Counted from the stretch's first letter, positions 17,865 to 27,845 are shown. The stretch is 64,000 nucleotides of DNA from JBCCTX01 sp964468435 (GCA_964468435.1 CAYXVE010000007.1:1-64000); one strand, 5' to 3'. Program-made: numbers and translations. The notes: generated by a model from the letters alone, not told the origin.

Positions 17865-19046
17865 TTATTGATTTCGCTGAGCATTGATCTCACTTGCTTT
17901 TTTCTCCAATTCTGCAATTTCCTCTTCAGGATATTCCAGGTAGTAAGCGATACTTACTAGCTGATTGATCCATTCAGGTTCACTAGGCTCCAGTTCATGC
18001 AGTTTCTTCATGTAAGGCTCTGCTTTTTTCATCACTTCTATGATTTGCTCCTGAGCTTTATTGATATCTTCTTCTTTCGTCAATTCAGATCTCTTTTTAC
18101 TGAGCTGAACCGCCCGATTGATATAGTTCGCTCCCAATTGGATATTGGCATTTAGATTGTCAGGATCTTTTTCCAGAATCTCTTTGAACATATTCATCGC
18201 TTTTTCCTCGTCACCGCTTTTATAAAGCATATCAGCATAAGCCAGCTTAAGGGTCACGTTATCAGGATCTTCCTGGACAGCTTTCTCAAATTTAGCCAGT
18301 GCTTCTTCCGCTAATGCTGGATTTCTCTGGTAAATACTCAGTTCTGTATTCTTGAGATCTTGGCTGGCTGGAAATAATTCCTGTCCATCACTTAATGTTT
18401 TGAGCGCAGCTTCAGTCTCGCCTCTACTACTCTGAATGGTAGCTACCATCAAATAAGCTTGAACGACCTGTTCTACAGGTTCTTCAGGATTAGAAGCTTT
18501 GTACAAATCGATAGTTTTCTGAAGCGTTTCCAATGCTTTAGTACTATCCTGTAGCATCCAGTTTGAGAAACCAAGCATGAGTGCAGAGGTGTAATCCTCG
18601 GGGTTTAGGGCTGTCGCTTTCTGAAACAGCGTTTCAGAAGCTTTATATTCATCGTTATTGTATGCATTTACGCCTTCACTGAAGACAGAGGACCACAGAT
18701 TCTGCTCAAGTAACACAATGGTTTTTTCGTATTTACCATTGGTATCAGTCTCTTTGGCCAGTTCGTAATGCATGTAAGCTTGCTCAACAGGATCGTCATA
18801 TTGGCTTGCAAGTACAGTATCCTGTGCTGCAGCCAGATAAGCAGAGGATAGATAATAATGAGCTTTGGGAATGTTCTTCTCCTTTAGATCTTCTTTCTGA
18901 GAGAGTGCTTCTTCCAGTTTTTCGATAGCTTCTTCAATCCGTCCGCCATCATAAGCGATAGCTCCGGAAGTTACTTTGCCGTTTTGGGCAAAAGTATGAA
19001 GACTAAAAGATGCAATTGCGCCAATTAAAATGATATGCTTCTTCAT
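17865..19046 (-). CDS. Exported tetratricopeptide-repeat protein
   Basis: I start at the ATG at 19046, which gives a clean signal peptide (MKKHIILIGAIASFSLHTFAQ) and 393 residues; the frame stays open upstream into gyrA, but that extension has no signal character. The mature protein is a series of TPR-type helix pairs (for example NPEDYTSALMLGFSNWML and DPDNVTLKLAYADMLYKSGDEEKAM), a scaffold for protein-protein contacts in the periplasm. It lies 130 bases downstream of gyrA and is probably cotranscribed. No specific partner can be inferred. Confidence 0.85.
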   Translation of the reverse strand: MKKHIILIGAIASFSLHTFAQNGKVTSGAIAYDGGRIEEAIEKLEEALSQKEDLKEKNIPKAHYYLSSAYLAAAQDTVLASQYDDPVEQAYMHYELAKETDTNGKYEKTIVLLEQNLWSSVFSEGVNAYNNDEYKASETLFQKATALNPEDYTSALMLGFSNWMLQDSTKALETLQKTIDLYKASNPEEPVEQVVQAYLMVATIQSSRGETEAALKTLSDGQELFPASQDLKNTELSIYQRNPALAEEALAKFEKAVQEDPDNVTLKLAYADMLYKSGDEEKAMNMFKEILEKDPDNLNANIQLGANYINRAVQLSKKRSELTKEEDINKAQEQIIEVMKKAEPYMKKLHELEPSEPEWINQLVSIAYYLEYPEEEIAELEKKASEINAQRNQ

Positions 19047-19176
19047 GATTTTTGCGTTTACTTTTTTACTTGGGTTTGAAAATTTGCCTAAATATAAAAA
19101 AAGTTGAAACCAGTTAATTGATTGTTCGGCAAGCAACAAACCAAAAAATGTAATTAATCTATTGTTTTGATGAAAA

Positions 19177-21651
19177 TTAAGGGTGTTCGTCACTTTCTTC
19201 TTCCTCATCTTCGGATTCCATTACCTTAGCGACAGAGGCGATATCATCTCCATCTCTGAGTCTAATCAGTTTTACGCCTTGTGTATTTCTTCCCTGAGTG
19301 CTTACATCTCCTACATTGATCCGTATCGTGACCCCCAAACGCGTAATGATCATCAAATCCTCATCTCCTTCTACTTGTTTGATTGAGATAAGATTACCTG
19401 TTCTGGTCGAAAGGTTAAGTGTTTTCACGCCTTTGCCACTGCGGTTGGTAATTCTATATTCTGAAATGGGAGTCTGCTTGCCAAATCCTTTTTCAGATAC
19501 TACCAATAAATGGTCATTATCACTATTTACGACCACCATACCTACTACTTCATCATCAGGACCAGAAAGGGAAATGCCTCTGACTCCTGCAGCTGTTCGT
19601 CCCATGTTTCTGACTTTATCCTCCTCAAAACGTATGGCATATCCTGATTTTACCGCAAGCATGATTTCACTATTTCCATTTGTGAGTTTTGCATCGATTA
19701 GCTCATCTCCTTCATTGATGCTAATAGCGTTGATACCACTAACACGGGGCCTGCTATAGGCTTTTAGAGAGGTTTTCTTGACTAATCCAAGCCGGGTAGC
19801 CATCATGATAGAGTGATTTTCGATAAAATCTTCATCCTCCAGTGATTCGACTGTGATGAATGTCTGTATTCTGTCATCGCGATCGATCTGTATCAGATTT
19901 TGAATCGCCCTTCCTTTATGTGTACGTTCACCTATGGGGATTTGATAAACTTTTAACCAATAGCAAAGGCCTTTTTGGGTGAAAAAGAGAAGATAATTAT
20001 GTGTTCTGGATGCAAAAATATGCTCGATAAAATCCTGTTCTTTGGTTCCTGTGCCTCTGAATCCCGTACCTCCTCTTCCCTGAACCCGATATTCTGATGA
20101 AGGTGTCCTTTTGATATATCCCTGATGAGATATCGTGATGATCATATCTTCATTGGCGATCAGATCTTCAATACTGATCTCGCCTTCGGCATGCATGATC
20201 TTAGTGCGTCTCTCATCACCATATTTTTTCTTAATATCAAGTAATTCTTCCTGGATGACTTGCATTCTTAGTCCTTCATCGGCCAAGATGCGTTCCAGAT
20301 ACTCGATTTTTTCCATGATCTCCTTGTATTGCTGCTGGATTTTTTCCCTTTCCAGACCTGTCAGGCGCTGAAGTCTCATATCCAAAATAGCTTTTGCCTG
20401 AATTTCAGAAAGCTCAAATCGCTCTATCAGACCTTGCTGAGCTTCATCAGGTGTCTGGGATGCCCGGATCAGCGCAATGACTTCATCTAGGTGATCCAAT
20501 GCAATAAGCAGTCCTTCCAGGATATGTGCGCGTTTACGTGCCTCTTCCAACTCATACTTAGCTCTCCTCACCACTACCTCATGCCTGTGATCGACATAAT
20601 GCCTGATCATGTCTTTGAGGTTGAGCGTTTGCGGGCGACCTCTTACCAGCGCAATATTATTAATGCTAAAAGAAGTCTGTAAAGGCGTCAGCTGAAAAAG
20701 CTGATTCAGGATGACCTGTGCATTGGCATCGCGCTTGATATCCACCACAAGTCTTGATCCCTGACGGTCAGACTCATTACGTATATCCGAGATTCCTTCG
20801 ATTCGCTTTTCGGCGATCAGGTACCCGATCTTCTCTTCTACATTGGAGATACTGACTTGATAGGGTGCCTCTGTAATGACGATCTGTTCGCGATCATTTT
20901 TATCAGTTTCAATCTCTGCCGCTGCTCGCATAATGATCCGGCCTTTTCCAGTCATGTAAGCATCTCTTACACCCGAAACACCATAAATGATTCCTCCTGT
21001 AGGAAAATCAGGGGCCTGGATATATTGCATCAAACCCGGAATATCAATTTCGGAATCATCTACATAGGCCACGATTGCATCTACAACTTCTGATAGGTTA
21101 TGAGGAGGCATATTAGTCGCCATTCCCACAGCTATTCCACTCGCTCCATTGACTAGCAGGTTGGGAATATTTGCTGGAAGAACGGTAGGTTCTTTCAGGG
21201 AGTCATCAAAATTGGGCTGGAAGTCTACCGTATCTTTATCCAGATCGCTGAGTATTTCCTCAGCCAGGCGTTGCAACCTTGCCTCTGTGTAGCGCATCGC
21301 TGCTGGGTTGTCACCATCGGGAGACCCGAAGTTACCCTGTTTATCAACCAGAGGGTATCGCAGCGACCATGGCTGAGCCATGCGCACCATCGCATCATAC
21401 ACGGCAGAATCACCATGAGGATGAAATTTCCCCAGTACTTCCCCCACTATACGGGCAGACTTTTTGAAGGGTCTGTTACTTGCCAACCCTAGTTCACTCA
21501 TCCCATAAAGCACACGCCTATGTACAGGCTTCAGTCCATCTCTTACATCTGGAAGAGCACGTGAAACGATCACTGACATCGAATAATCGATGTAAGCGTT
21601 TTTCATTTCATCTTCTATGATACGTGGAATGATCTTTTCGCCTTCAGTCAT
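19177..21651 (-). CDS. gyrA: DNA gyrase subunit A
   Basis: The 824-residue protein is a full-length GyrA. The winged-helix region reads KFHPHGDSAVYDAMVRMAQP; the quinolone-resistance positions are the sensitive residues S82 and D86. The catalytic tyrosine is Y121 in AAMRYTEARL. The C-terminal pinwheel keeps the GyrA box as QGRGGTG, which is what marks gyrase rather than topoisomerase IV, and further blades (for example QGRNTQGVKLIRL). The tail is acidic (EDEEEESDEHP). With GyrB it introduces negative supercoils using ATP. gyrB is not in the window. Confidence 0.97.
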   Translation of the reverse strand: MTEGEKIIPRIIEDEMKNAYIDYSMSVIVSRALPDVRDGLKPVHRRVLYGMSELGLASNRPFKKSARIVGEVLGKFHPHGDSAVYDAMVRMAQPWSLRYPLVDKQGNFGSPDGDNPAAMRYTEARLQRLAEEILSDLDKDTVDFQPNFDDSLKEPTVLPANIPNLLVNGASGIAVGMATNMPPHNLSEVVDAIVAYVDDSEIDIPGLMQYIQAPDFPTGGIIYGVSGVRDAYMTGKGRIIMRAAAEIETDKNDREQIVITEAPYQVSISNVEEKIGYLIAEKRIEGISDIRNESDRQGSRLVVDIKRDANAQVILNQLFQLTPLQTSFSINNIALVRGRPQTLNLKDMIRHYVDHRHEVVVRRAKYELEEARKRAHILEGLLIALDHLDEVIALIRASQTPDEAQQGLIERFELSEIQAKAILDMRLQRLTGLEREKIQQQYKEIMEKIEYLERILADEGLRMQVIQEELLDIKKKYGDERRTKIMHAEGEISIEDLIANEDMIITISHQGYIKRTPSSEYRVQGRGGTGFRGTGTKEQDFIEHIFASRTHNYLLFFTQKGLCYWLKVYQIPIGERTHKGRAIQNLIQIDRDDRIQTFITVESLEDEDFIENHSIMMATRLGLVKKTSLKAYSRPRVSGINAISINEGDELIDAKLTNGNSEIMLAVKSGYAIRFEEDKVRNMGRTAAGVRGISLSGPDDEVVGMVVVNSDNDHLLVVSEKGFGKQTPISEYRITNRSGKGVKTLNLSTRTGNLISIKQVEGDEDLMIITRLGVTIRINVGDVSTQGRNTQGVKLIRLRDGDDIASVAKVMESEDEEEESDEHP

Positions 21652-21796
21652 GAACTATAATCCTAATAGTTAGTGTGAATATATTAACTTGCAAATTAAT
21701 GAAATTATCCTTTCATTCATAGTGGAAAACCCCAGATACAGAAAGTAAGAGATTGGAACAATACCAGAATCAAGTGCTTTGTACAGGAGTTGAATT

Positions 21797-22432
21797 TCAA
21801 CCTTCGTACATCTCCTTGACCATTTCATATACCAGAAGGACTTTGGATAATATCTGGTCTTTGCCATGTTCCGCTTTCTCAACCCAATGTAGAATATAGT
21901 CCTGAACGACTTCTTCAGAATTGTGCATGCTGTAATAACTCCAACTGGTCATGACAGCTGAACTTTCCAGCAATACTGCCGAACGGCGGGACTTGGAAGC
22001 TGTTAGTACATCTATCGCATATGCCCTGCTTTCAAAGTATAGCCTGAATCCTGAAGGTAGGGGTAGTAAAAACAGTAGAAATAACAATGCCCACAACCCA
22101 ATGAACGGCATCAAAATTATTCCTGCTGCAAGAATCTGAGGGAAGAGATATCCAGAAATAAAAACCGGGAGTGACCATCTTTCCGAGTCGAGTATGTGAA
22201 CTACTTCGTGTGCGATCGTGCGCATAAGGATCTCTTCATCCGTCGTTTGCATTTTGATGGAAGGCAAATATATCGTATGTCCTACTACTGTCGTGTATTG
22301 GGTCATAAAATCCGGACAAAACCAGATCACAAATATATTGAGAAATTGCATCAGTCTGCTTTCCTCTTTGTATTTCAAACGGAAGGGAGTCAGTTTCTGA
22401 TATTCCTGGATGAGTGCATCAATCTGGCTCAT
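21797..22432 (-). CDS. Membrane protein with an HExxH metalloprotease-like motif
   Basis: The 211-residue protein contains TIAHEVVHILDSE (H75, E76, H79), the zinc-binding HExxH helix, and a further glutamate in FESRAYAID (E134) that could be the third ligand, as in gluzincin-type peptidases. Two hydrophobic segments (about 88-110 and 112-127) lie between them, so the site would be at a membrane. I do not recognise the family; proteolysis is an inference from the motif. It sits between the DegT aminotransferase (45 bases upstream) and gyrA (145 bases downstream). Confidence 0.7.
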   Translation of the reverse strand: MSQIDALIQEYQKLTPFRLKYKEESRLMQFLNIFVIWFCPDFMTQYTTVVGHTIYLPSIKMQTTDEEILMRTIAHEVVHILDSERWSLPVFISGYLFPQILAAGIILMPFIGLWALLFLLFLLPLPSGFRLYFESRAYAIDVLTASKSRRSAVLLESSAVMTSWSYYSMHNSEEVVQDYILHWVEKAEHGKDQILSKVLLVYEMVKEMYEG

Positions 22433-22477
22433 AATCTTGTTACGTTGCAGAATACAGTCTGGTTACTAGAAAAATGG

Positions 22478-23605
22478 CTATTCAATATCACTCAAGATAA
22501 TGTTTATTTGTGTGCAAACATAGTCGATCTGAGCTTGGCTTAATTCCGGGTACATGGGAATGGATAATATCCGCTCTTTAGCGGTATATGCGTTGTGGAA
22601 ACTTTGCAGATCTGCATGGTTTGCTGCATACACCTCCGTAAAAGGTAGCGGATTGGGATAATGAATAGAGGTCTGTATGCCCCGTTTTTTTAGCGCTTGT
22701 TTAAGGGCGTCCCGGTGATCTGTCTGTATAACATACAGGTGATATACATGGGTGGCCTGTGCCGGTAATTCAGGTGTGATGACCGGTATATCTTTCAAAT
22801 ATTGGTGATAAGTTTGTGCATGCTGTTGACGAAGAGCAGTCCATAGGTCGAGGTGCGGAAGTTTGGCACTGAGGATGGCTGCCTGTATTCCATCCATTCG
22901 GCTATTGCGGCCTATCATAGTGTGGGTATGCTTAACAGGCTGTCCATGATTGGCGATAGCTCTTACGGTTTTCGCTAGGTCTGGATCATTTGTTACCATA
23001 CACCCGGCATCTCCATAGGCACCTAGGTTTTTTCCAGGATAGAAGCTGAAAGTCGCTCCATGTCCAAAGGTTCCCACTTTTCGGCCATTCCAGGTAGCAC
23101 CGTGGGCCTGAGCACAGTCTTCAATCACTGCCAAACCATGTTGATTTGCTACTTCCATCATGCGTTCCATATCTACGGCTAATCCATATAGGTGGACAGG
23201 TATAATCGCTTTTGTACGGGGAGTAATTCCCGCCTCAACCTGATCCAGATCTAGGGTATAATATCTGGAGTGCATGTCGATGAATACCGGATGCGCTCCC
23301 AGGGAGGATACAGCCTCAGCTGTTGAGATCCAAGTACATGCAGGTACAATCACCTCGTCTTCCGGACCGATACCCAAGGCTTTCAACATGATTTCAATGG
23401 CATCTGTTCCGTTAGCACATCCGATGCAATGATCTACTCCTAGCCATGTAGCAAATTCTTCTTCAAACTTCCGGGCATATTTGCCAGATATAAATGCTGT
23501 CTGAGCAATTACTTCCGCAATTGCGGCATCAATTTCCGCTTGAATGTTTTGGTACTGAGTAGTCAAATCGACAAAGGGAATTTCTTGTATATTATCGCGG
23601 ATCAT
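22478..23605 (-). CDS. DegT/DnrJ/EryC1/StrS sugar aminotransferase, WbpE-like
   Basis: The 375-residue PLP enzyme has the sugar-aminotransferase signatures FVDLTTQYQNI, GCANGTDAIEIMLKALG, VIEDCAQAHGA and the PLP lysine K192 in SFYPGKNLGAYGDAG. Such enzymes put an amino group on a keto-sugar nucleotide. WbpE makes UDP-2-acetamido-3-amino-glucuronate from the keto product of WbpB; WbpB- and WbpD-like genes are about 5 kb away at 28377 and 27938, which supports this substrate. It is transcribed divergently from the glycosyltransferase at 23731. Confidence 0.85.
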   Translation of the reverse strand: MIRDNIQEIPFVDLTTQYQNIQAEIDAAIAEVIAQTAFISGKYARKFEEEFATWLGVDHCIGCANGTDAIEIMLKALGIGPEDEVIVPACTWISTAEAVSSLGAHPVFIDMHSRYYTLDLDQVEAGITPRTKAIIPVHLYGLAVDMERMMEVANQHGLAVIEDCAQAHGATWNGRKVGTFGHGATFSFYPGKNLGAYGDAGCMVTNDPDLAKTVRAIANHGQPVKHTHTMIGRNSRMDGIQAAILSAKLPHLDLWTALRQQHAQTYHQYLKDIPVITPELPAQATHVYHLYVIQTDHRDALKQALKKRGIQTSIHYPNPLPFTEVYAANHADLQSFHNAYTAKERILSIPMYPELSQAQIDYVCTQINIILSDIE

Positions 23606-23656
23606 ATTGGTACAATCTTTGAAAAGTCTAGCAATATTAGGGTCACTTTTTTATAC

Positions 23657-23689
23657 TTGCTTATAATTGATACTTTCAGGCTACTTTTG
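23657..23689 (+). promoter_or_regulatory. Promoter of the GT4 gene
   Basis: TTG at 23657-23659 and TACTTTTG (exact TAnnTTTG) at 23682-23689 are 22 bases apart, slightly long. The start codon is 41 bases downstream. Confidence 0.4.
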
Positions 23690-23730
23690 CAAATTAACTG
23701 GAATTAACGATTCTTCCCGCATAATAATTC

Positions 23731-25050
23731 ATGAAAAAGGTATTGATTATTGCATATTACTGGCCACCTGCAGGAGGAGGTGGAGTACAGCGCTGGCTTA
23801 AATTTGTCAAGTATCTTCCACAGTGCGGCTGGGAACCCATGGTTTACGCTCCTGATCCTGCTGAGGCAGATTATCCGTTGAGAGATGAATCTCTGTTACA
23901 GGAAGTTTCTGATACTGTAGAAGTAATACGTCGGCCTATCTGGGAACCGCGCAAGGTATATCAGAAGTTTGTAGGAACTGATTCAGGGGAAACAAAGAAA
24001 AAGGGGAAGGTCGATGAGATTTTCTACATGGACCCTAAAGAGCGAAGTCTGAAGCAGGATGTGTCATTATGGGTCAGAGGAAATGTCTTTATTCCGGATG
24101 CACGGGTATTTTGGGTGTTGCCTTCGGTGAAATTTCTCAAAAAATACCTCCAATCTCATCCCATTGATGCGATCGTAACTACTGGCCCGCCACACAGCAT
24201 GCATTTGATCGGAATGAGGCTGAAACGGGAAATAGGAATCACCTGGATTGCAGATTTCAGAGATCCTTGGACAGATATTGAATTTTATGATAAAATGATG
24301 TTGTCTAAATGGGCTGACAAGCAGCATCGCAAGCTGGAAAAACAGGTACATCAGCAAGCTGATGCTGTGATCAAGGTCTCTCCCTACTGGCTCAAGCGCG
24401 ATCAGGATCTAGAGCCCCGGAGGATGGTCGTCATCACCAATGGATACGACGAGGATGATTTTGCATATGATGCACCTCCCCTGAATGAGAAGTTTCTCAT
24501 CAGCCATGTAGGCACCCTCGCCAATGATCGTAATCCGCACATCCTTTGGAAGGCTATCAGGGAGCTGATAGGAGAAATCCCAGATTTTGGAGACGATATA
24601 CAGATTCAGGTTATGGGTAAAACCGATTCTAGTGTTCTGGAAAGTGCCAGGAAGGAAGGCGTGGATTCATTTTTGGTGAATACCGGATATGTACCGCATT
24701 CTGAAGCAATACGGATCATGCAATCATCACAGGTGCTATTACTGCTGATCAACGACGTCGCGTTCAACGCGCCGGGACGGATGACTGGAAAGATATTTGA
24801 ATATCTTGCAGCGCGTAGACCGATCCTGCTGATCGGCCCGGTCGATGGCGATGCTGCCAAAGTCATTGCAGAAACGCAATCTGGCGATTCTGTCGGCTTT
24901 GCCGATCTACAGAGTCTCAAAAGTGTTTTGCGAACATACTATGACGCGTACAAGTCAAATACCTTGATGCTGAATTCTGCCGGATATGAACAGTATGCTA
25001 GACGGAATACGACCCGTAAATTGGCTAAGTTGCTGGAGGAGGTAAGTTGA
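23731..25050 (+). CDS. Glycosyltransferase, GT4-like family
   Basis: The 439-residue protein has the GT-B layout: an N-terminal glycine-rich acceptor loop (YYWPPAGGGGVQRWLKFVKYLP), a linker (ITWIADFRDPWTDIEFY), and a nucleotide-sugar domain with ISHVGTL and GKIFEYLAARRPILLIG, the latter holding the EX7-like region that contacts the donor. It probably adds a sugar to a lipid-linked glycan on the cytoplasmic side of the inner membrane. The neighbouring sugar-nucleotide genes suggest O-antigen or exopolysaccharide assembly. The exact donor cannot be told. Confidence 0.85.
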   Translation: MKKVLIIAYYWPPAGGGGVQRWLKFVKYLPQCGWEPMVYAPDPAEADYPLRDESLLQEVSDTVEVIRRPIWEPRKVYQKFVGTDSGETKKKGKVDEIFYMDPKERSLKQDVSLWVRGNVFIPDARVFWVLPSVKFLKKYLQSHPIDAIVTTGPPHSMHLIGMRLKREIGITWIADFRDPWTDIEFYDKMMLSKWADKQHRKLEKQVHQQADAVIKVSPYWLKRDQDLEPRRMVVITNGYDEDDFAYDAPPLNEKFLISHVGTLANDRNPHILWKAIRELIGEIPDFGDDIQIQVMGKTDSSVLESARKEGVDSFLVNTGYVPHSEAIRIMQSSQVLLLLINDVAFNAPGRMTGKIFEYLAARRPILLIGPVDGDAAKVIAETQSGDSVGFADLQSLKSVLRTYYDAYKSNTLMLNSAGYEQYARRNTTRKLAKLLEEVS

Positions 25051-25133
25051 AAAAGGAAACTTATGGCTTATTTTTTATTTTTACGAAAACATATGGATTC
25101 CAGGTGTTGTATTGATTACACAAACTCGTAGCA

Positions 25134-25177
25134 TAAAAAAAGCCCCACACGTCATTGATGGTGATGTAGTGGGGCTT
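25134..25177 (-). terminator. katG: Terminator of the perR-katG operon
   Basis: AAGCCCCAC (25140-25148) and GTGGGGCTT (25169-25177) form a nine-pair stem; on the minus strand it is followed by a T-run (25134-25139). It lies 23 bases beyond the katG stop and can also serve the convergent glycosyltransferase gene. Confidence 0.8.
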
Positions 25178-25199
25178 AATCGGGCTTGAGAAATCTTAT

Positions 25200-27389
25200 T
25201 TACAGATCAAATCTGTCTGCATTCATTACCTTGACCCATGCTTTAACAAAATCATTTACAAACTTTTCTTTGCTGTCATCCTGTGCGTACACCTCGGCAT
25301 ATGCACGAAGAATAGAGTTGGAACCCAACACGAGGTCTACACGTGTGGCTGTCCATTTGAGTTCACTGGTTTTGCGATCGCGAATCTCATATACATTGTT
25401 TCCAACTGGCTTCCACTCATAGGCCATGTCTGTCAGGTTGACGAAAAAGTCATTGGTCAAAGCACCCACTCTGTCAGTGAAGATGCCATGTTGCGTAGCA
25501 CCATAGTTGGTTCCCAACACTCGCATACCCCCAACGAGAACAGTCATTTCGGGTGCAGTTAATCCCATCAGTTGAGTTCTGTCGAGCATCAGTTCTTCGG
25601 GACTTACTAGATAATCCTTTTTCACCCAGTTGCGGTAGCCATCAGCAATGGGCTCCAGCGGTGCAAAAGAATAAGCATCGGTCATTTCATCCGTAGCATC
25701 TCCGCGGCCTGGTGCAAAGGGAATCGCAATATCATATCCTGCAGCTTCAGCAGCTTTTTCTACGCCTACATTACCCGCTAACACGATCGTGTCGGCAAGG
25801 CTGATTCCAAATTCAGTAGCAATAGGTTCGAGTACAGACAATACACGAGCTAAGCGATCTGGTTCATTACCTTCCCAGTCTTTCTGAGGTACCAGGCGTA
25901 TACGGGCACCATTAGCGCCGCCACGCATGTCAGAACCTCTGTAGGTACGTGCACTATCCCATGCAGTAGATACCATATCCCCGATAGAGAGACCAGAGTC
26001 TACAATTTTGGCTTTCACAGCATCTACATCATAATCTTTACGACCAGCGGGTATGGGATCTTGCCAGATCAGGTTTTCTTCAGGAACATCCGGTCCGAAG
26101 TAGCGGACCTTAGGTCCCATGTCGCGATGTGTGAGCTTGAACCATGCACGAGCGAAGGTATCAGAGAAATATTCAGGGTCTTTCCAGAACTTCATACAAA
26201 TTTCTCTGTATACAGGATCGACTTTCATCGCCATATCTGCATCGGTCATGATAGGCTTTTTGCGGATAGAAGGATCTTCAACATCGACAGGCATGTGTTC
26301 CTTTTGGATATTTATTGGCTCCCACTGCCATGCACCAGCAGGGCTTTTGGCCAACTCCCATTCATGGTTAAACAACATTTCAAAGTAGCCCATATCCCAT
26401 TTAGTCGGGTGTGTAGTCCATGCCCCCTCAATACCACTAGTTACTGCATAGCGACCGTGTCCCGTCTTATGAGGATTAGCCCAGCCGAATCCCTGTGCCT
26501 CTACGGGTGCGGCTTCAGGGCTGGGACCCAGTTTGCCTGCATCTCCATTACCATGGGTCTTACCTACTGTATGCCCTCCAGCGGTCAAAGCTGCAGTTTC
26601 TTCATCGTTCATGGCCATTCGCGCAAATGTCTCGCGCACCTGAGCTGCTGTTTTCATAGGATCAGGCTTTCCGTTGACCCCTTCAGGATTTACATAAATC
26701 AGTCCCATCTGTACGGCTGCCAGAGGATTTTCCATAGTCGATGGGTCGTCTACATTGCTGTAGCGTTCGTCGCTAGGTGCCAACCACTCCTTTTCAGCTC
26801 CCCAGTAGACGTCCTTTTCAGGATGCCATATATCTTTGCGTCCAAAACTAAATCCAAAAGTTTTCAGTCCCATACTTTCATAGGCAATGTTTCCAGCAAG
26901 GATTATCAAATCTGCCCAGCTGATTTTGTTGCCGTACTTTTTCTTGATGGGCCATAGCAGGCGTCTTGCTTTATCGAGGCTTGTATTGTCCGGCCATGAG
27001 TTCAGGGGAGCAAAGCGCAGGCTACCGGTGCCAGCGCCCCCACGACCATCGGAAATTCTGTAAGAACCAGCTGCATGCCATGCCATACGAATCATCAGTC
27101 CGCCATAATGCCCCCAGTCGGCAGGCCACCAGTCCTGACTGTCAGTCATTAGGTTATGCAGATCTTGCTTCAAAGCCTCTACATCCAGTTTTTTTAGCTC
27201 TTCACGATAGTCAAAATTTTCAATTAAAGGGTTTGTTTTCGTATCATGCTGGTGCAGAATGTCCAGGTTGAGTGAATTGGGCCACCAGGATGTTACAGAC
27301 ACCCCTGATGTGGTAACACCTCCGTGCATGACGGGACATTTACCGTTTCCATTACCATTACCGTTTTTATAATGATCCATAAAGTTCAT
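25200..27389 (-). CDS. katG: Catalase-peroxidase KatG
   Basis: The 729-residue haem enzyme has both halves of the KatG duplication. The distal site is R101, W104 and H105 in MIRMAWHAAGSY and the proximal haem ligand is H273 in GGHTVGKTHG. The Trp-Tyr-Met adduct needed for catalase activity is intact: W104, Y232 (YVNPEG) and M258 (FARMAMND). It breaks down hydrogen peroxide in the cytoplasm. There is no signal peptide. The ATG lies inside the end of the regulator gene (four-base overlap), so the two are translated from one message and repressed by the operator at 27812-27836. Confidence 0.97.
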   Translation of the reverse strand: MNFMDHYKNGNGNGNGKCPVMHGGVTTSGVSVTSWWPNSLNLDILHQHDTKTNPLIENFDYREELKKLDVEALKQDLHNLMTDSQDWWPADWGHYGGLMIRMAWHAAGSYRISDGRGGAGTGSLRFAPLNSWPDNTSLDKARRLLWPIKKKYGNKISWADLIILAGNIAYESMGLKTFGFSFGRKDIWHPEKDVYWGAEKEWLAPSDERYSNVDDPSTMENPLAAVQMGLIYVNPEGVNGKPDPMKTAAQVRETFARMAMNDEETAALTAGGHTVGKTHGNGDAGKLGPSPEAAPVEAQGFGWANPHKTGHGRYAVTSGIEGAWTTHPTKWDMGYFEMLFNHEWELAKSPAGAWQWEPINIQKEHMPVDVEDPSIRKKPIMTDADMAMKVDPVYREICMKFWKDPEYFSDTFARAWFKLTHRDMGPKVRYFGPDVPEENLIWQDPIPAGRKDYDVDAVKAKIVDSGLSIGDMVSTAWDSARTYRGSDMRGGANGARIRLVPQKDWEGNEPDRLARVLSVLEPIATEFGISLADTIVLAGNVGVEKAAEAAGYDIAIPFAPGRGDATDEMTDAYSFAPLEPIADGYRNWVKKDYLVSPEELMLDRTQLMGLTAPEMTVLVGGMRVLGTNYGATQHGIFTDRVGALTNDFFVNLTDMAYEWKPVGNNVYEIRDRKTSELKWTATRVDLVLGSNSILRAYAEVYAQDDSKEKFVNDFVKAWVKVMNADRFDL

Positions 27390-27802
27390 TTTGTGAATTT
27401 ACCAGTTATATGAATTTGAATAGTTTGAATTTCGAAGTCTTTTATGCCTTTCTTTTCAAAGTAATTACTTATTATCGCATCCAATGTTTCATCTTCATAA
27501 TCTTCGATCTTATCCGATTCCTCACAATAAAGGTGATGATGGTTTGACTGTAGTGGATCGTAACGCATGATACCACCTTCAGTTTTGACCTTTTTGAGTA
27601 GATTATTTTCAACGAAGGAATCCAAAACTTTGTACACCGTTCCTACTGAAATATTTGGATGCTTACTCTTGATGTATTCTATAACATTCTCGGCTGTGGG
27701 ATGATTGTTTAAATGTATGATAGCACCAAGTATAGCAATCCGTTGTGGGGTTACTCTGAGTCCTTTTTCTGAGAGCTTATCTGCAATCTCTTCTGTGTTC
27801 AT
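27386..27802 (-). CDS. perR: Fur-family peroxide-type regulator (PerR-like)
   Basis: The 138-residue protein has the Fur winged helix (GLRVTPQRIAILGAI ... SVGTVYKVLDSFVENNLL) and the metal-site region SNHHHLYCEESDKIEDY. The usual structural-zinc CxxC is absent (CEES instead), as I remember for Bacteroidota PerR-like proteins. PerR regulators use Fe or Mn and are inactivated by peroxide. Direct cotranscription with katG and the operator in its own leader indicate a self-regulated peroxide-response repressor. Other Fur-family roles (iron, zinc) are less likely given katG. Confidence 0.9.
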   Translation of the reverse strand: MNTEEIADKLSEKGLRVTPQRIAILGAIIHLNNHPTAENVIEYIKSKHPNISVGTVYKVLDSFVENNLLKKVKTEGGIMRYDPLQSNHHHLYCEESDKIEDYEDETLDAIISNYFEKKGIKDFEIQTIQIHITGKFTK

Positions 27803-27811
27803 GAGTAGTTA

Positions 27812-27836
27812 TTATAGGAGAATGATTCTCTTATAA
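27812..27836 (-). promoter_or_regulatory. perR: PerR/Fur-box operator of perR-katG
   Basis: A 25-base inverted repeat is centred at 27824: the 13-base core GAGAATGATTCTC (27818-27830) is perfect and is flanked by TTATA and TATAA, with one mismatched pair. It matches the style of Per/Fur boxes (TTATAAT-type arms, GAGAAT...ATTCTC core). It lies 9 bases upstream of the perR start and just after the -7 element, so binding would block initiation or early elongation. Confidence 0.8.
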
Positions 27837-27845
27837 GTATCTTTG

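Noticed and set aside
19298..19759. A 153-codon frame opposite gyrA
   Set aside because: It lies within the conserved C-terminal domain of GyrA and has no recognisable feature.
26061..26957. A 298-codon open frame on the strand opposite katG
   Set aside because: It lies wholly inside the well-supported katG gene, its protein is rich in Cys, His and Phe with no motif, and it reflects the third-base bias of katG.
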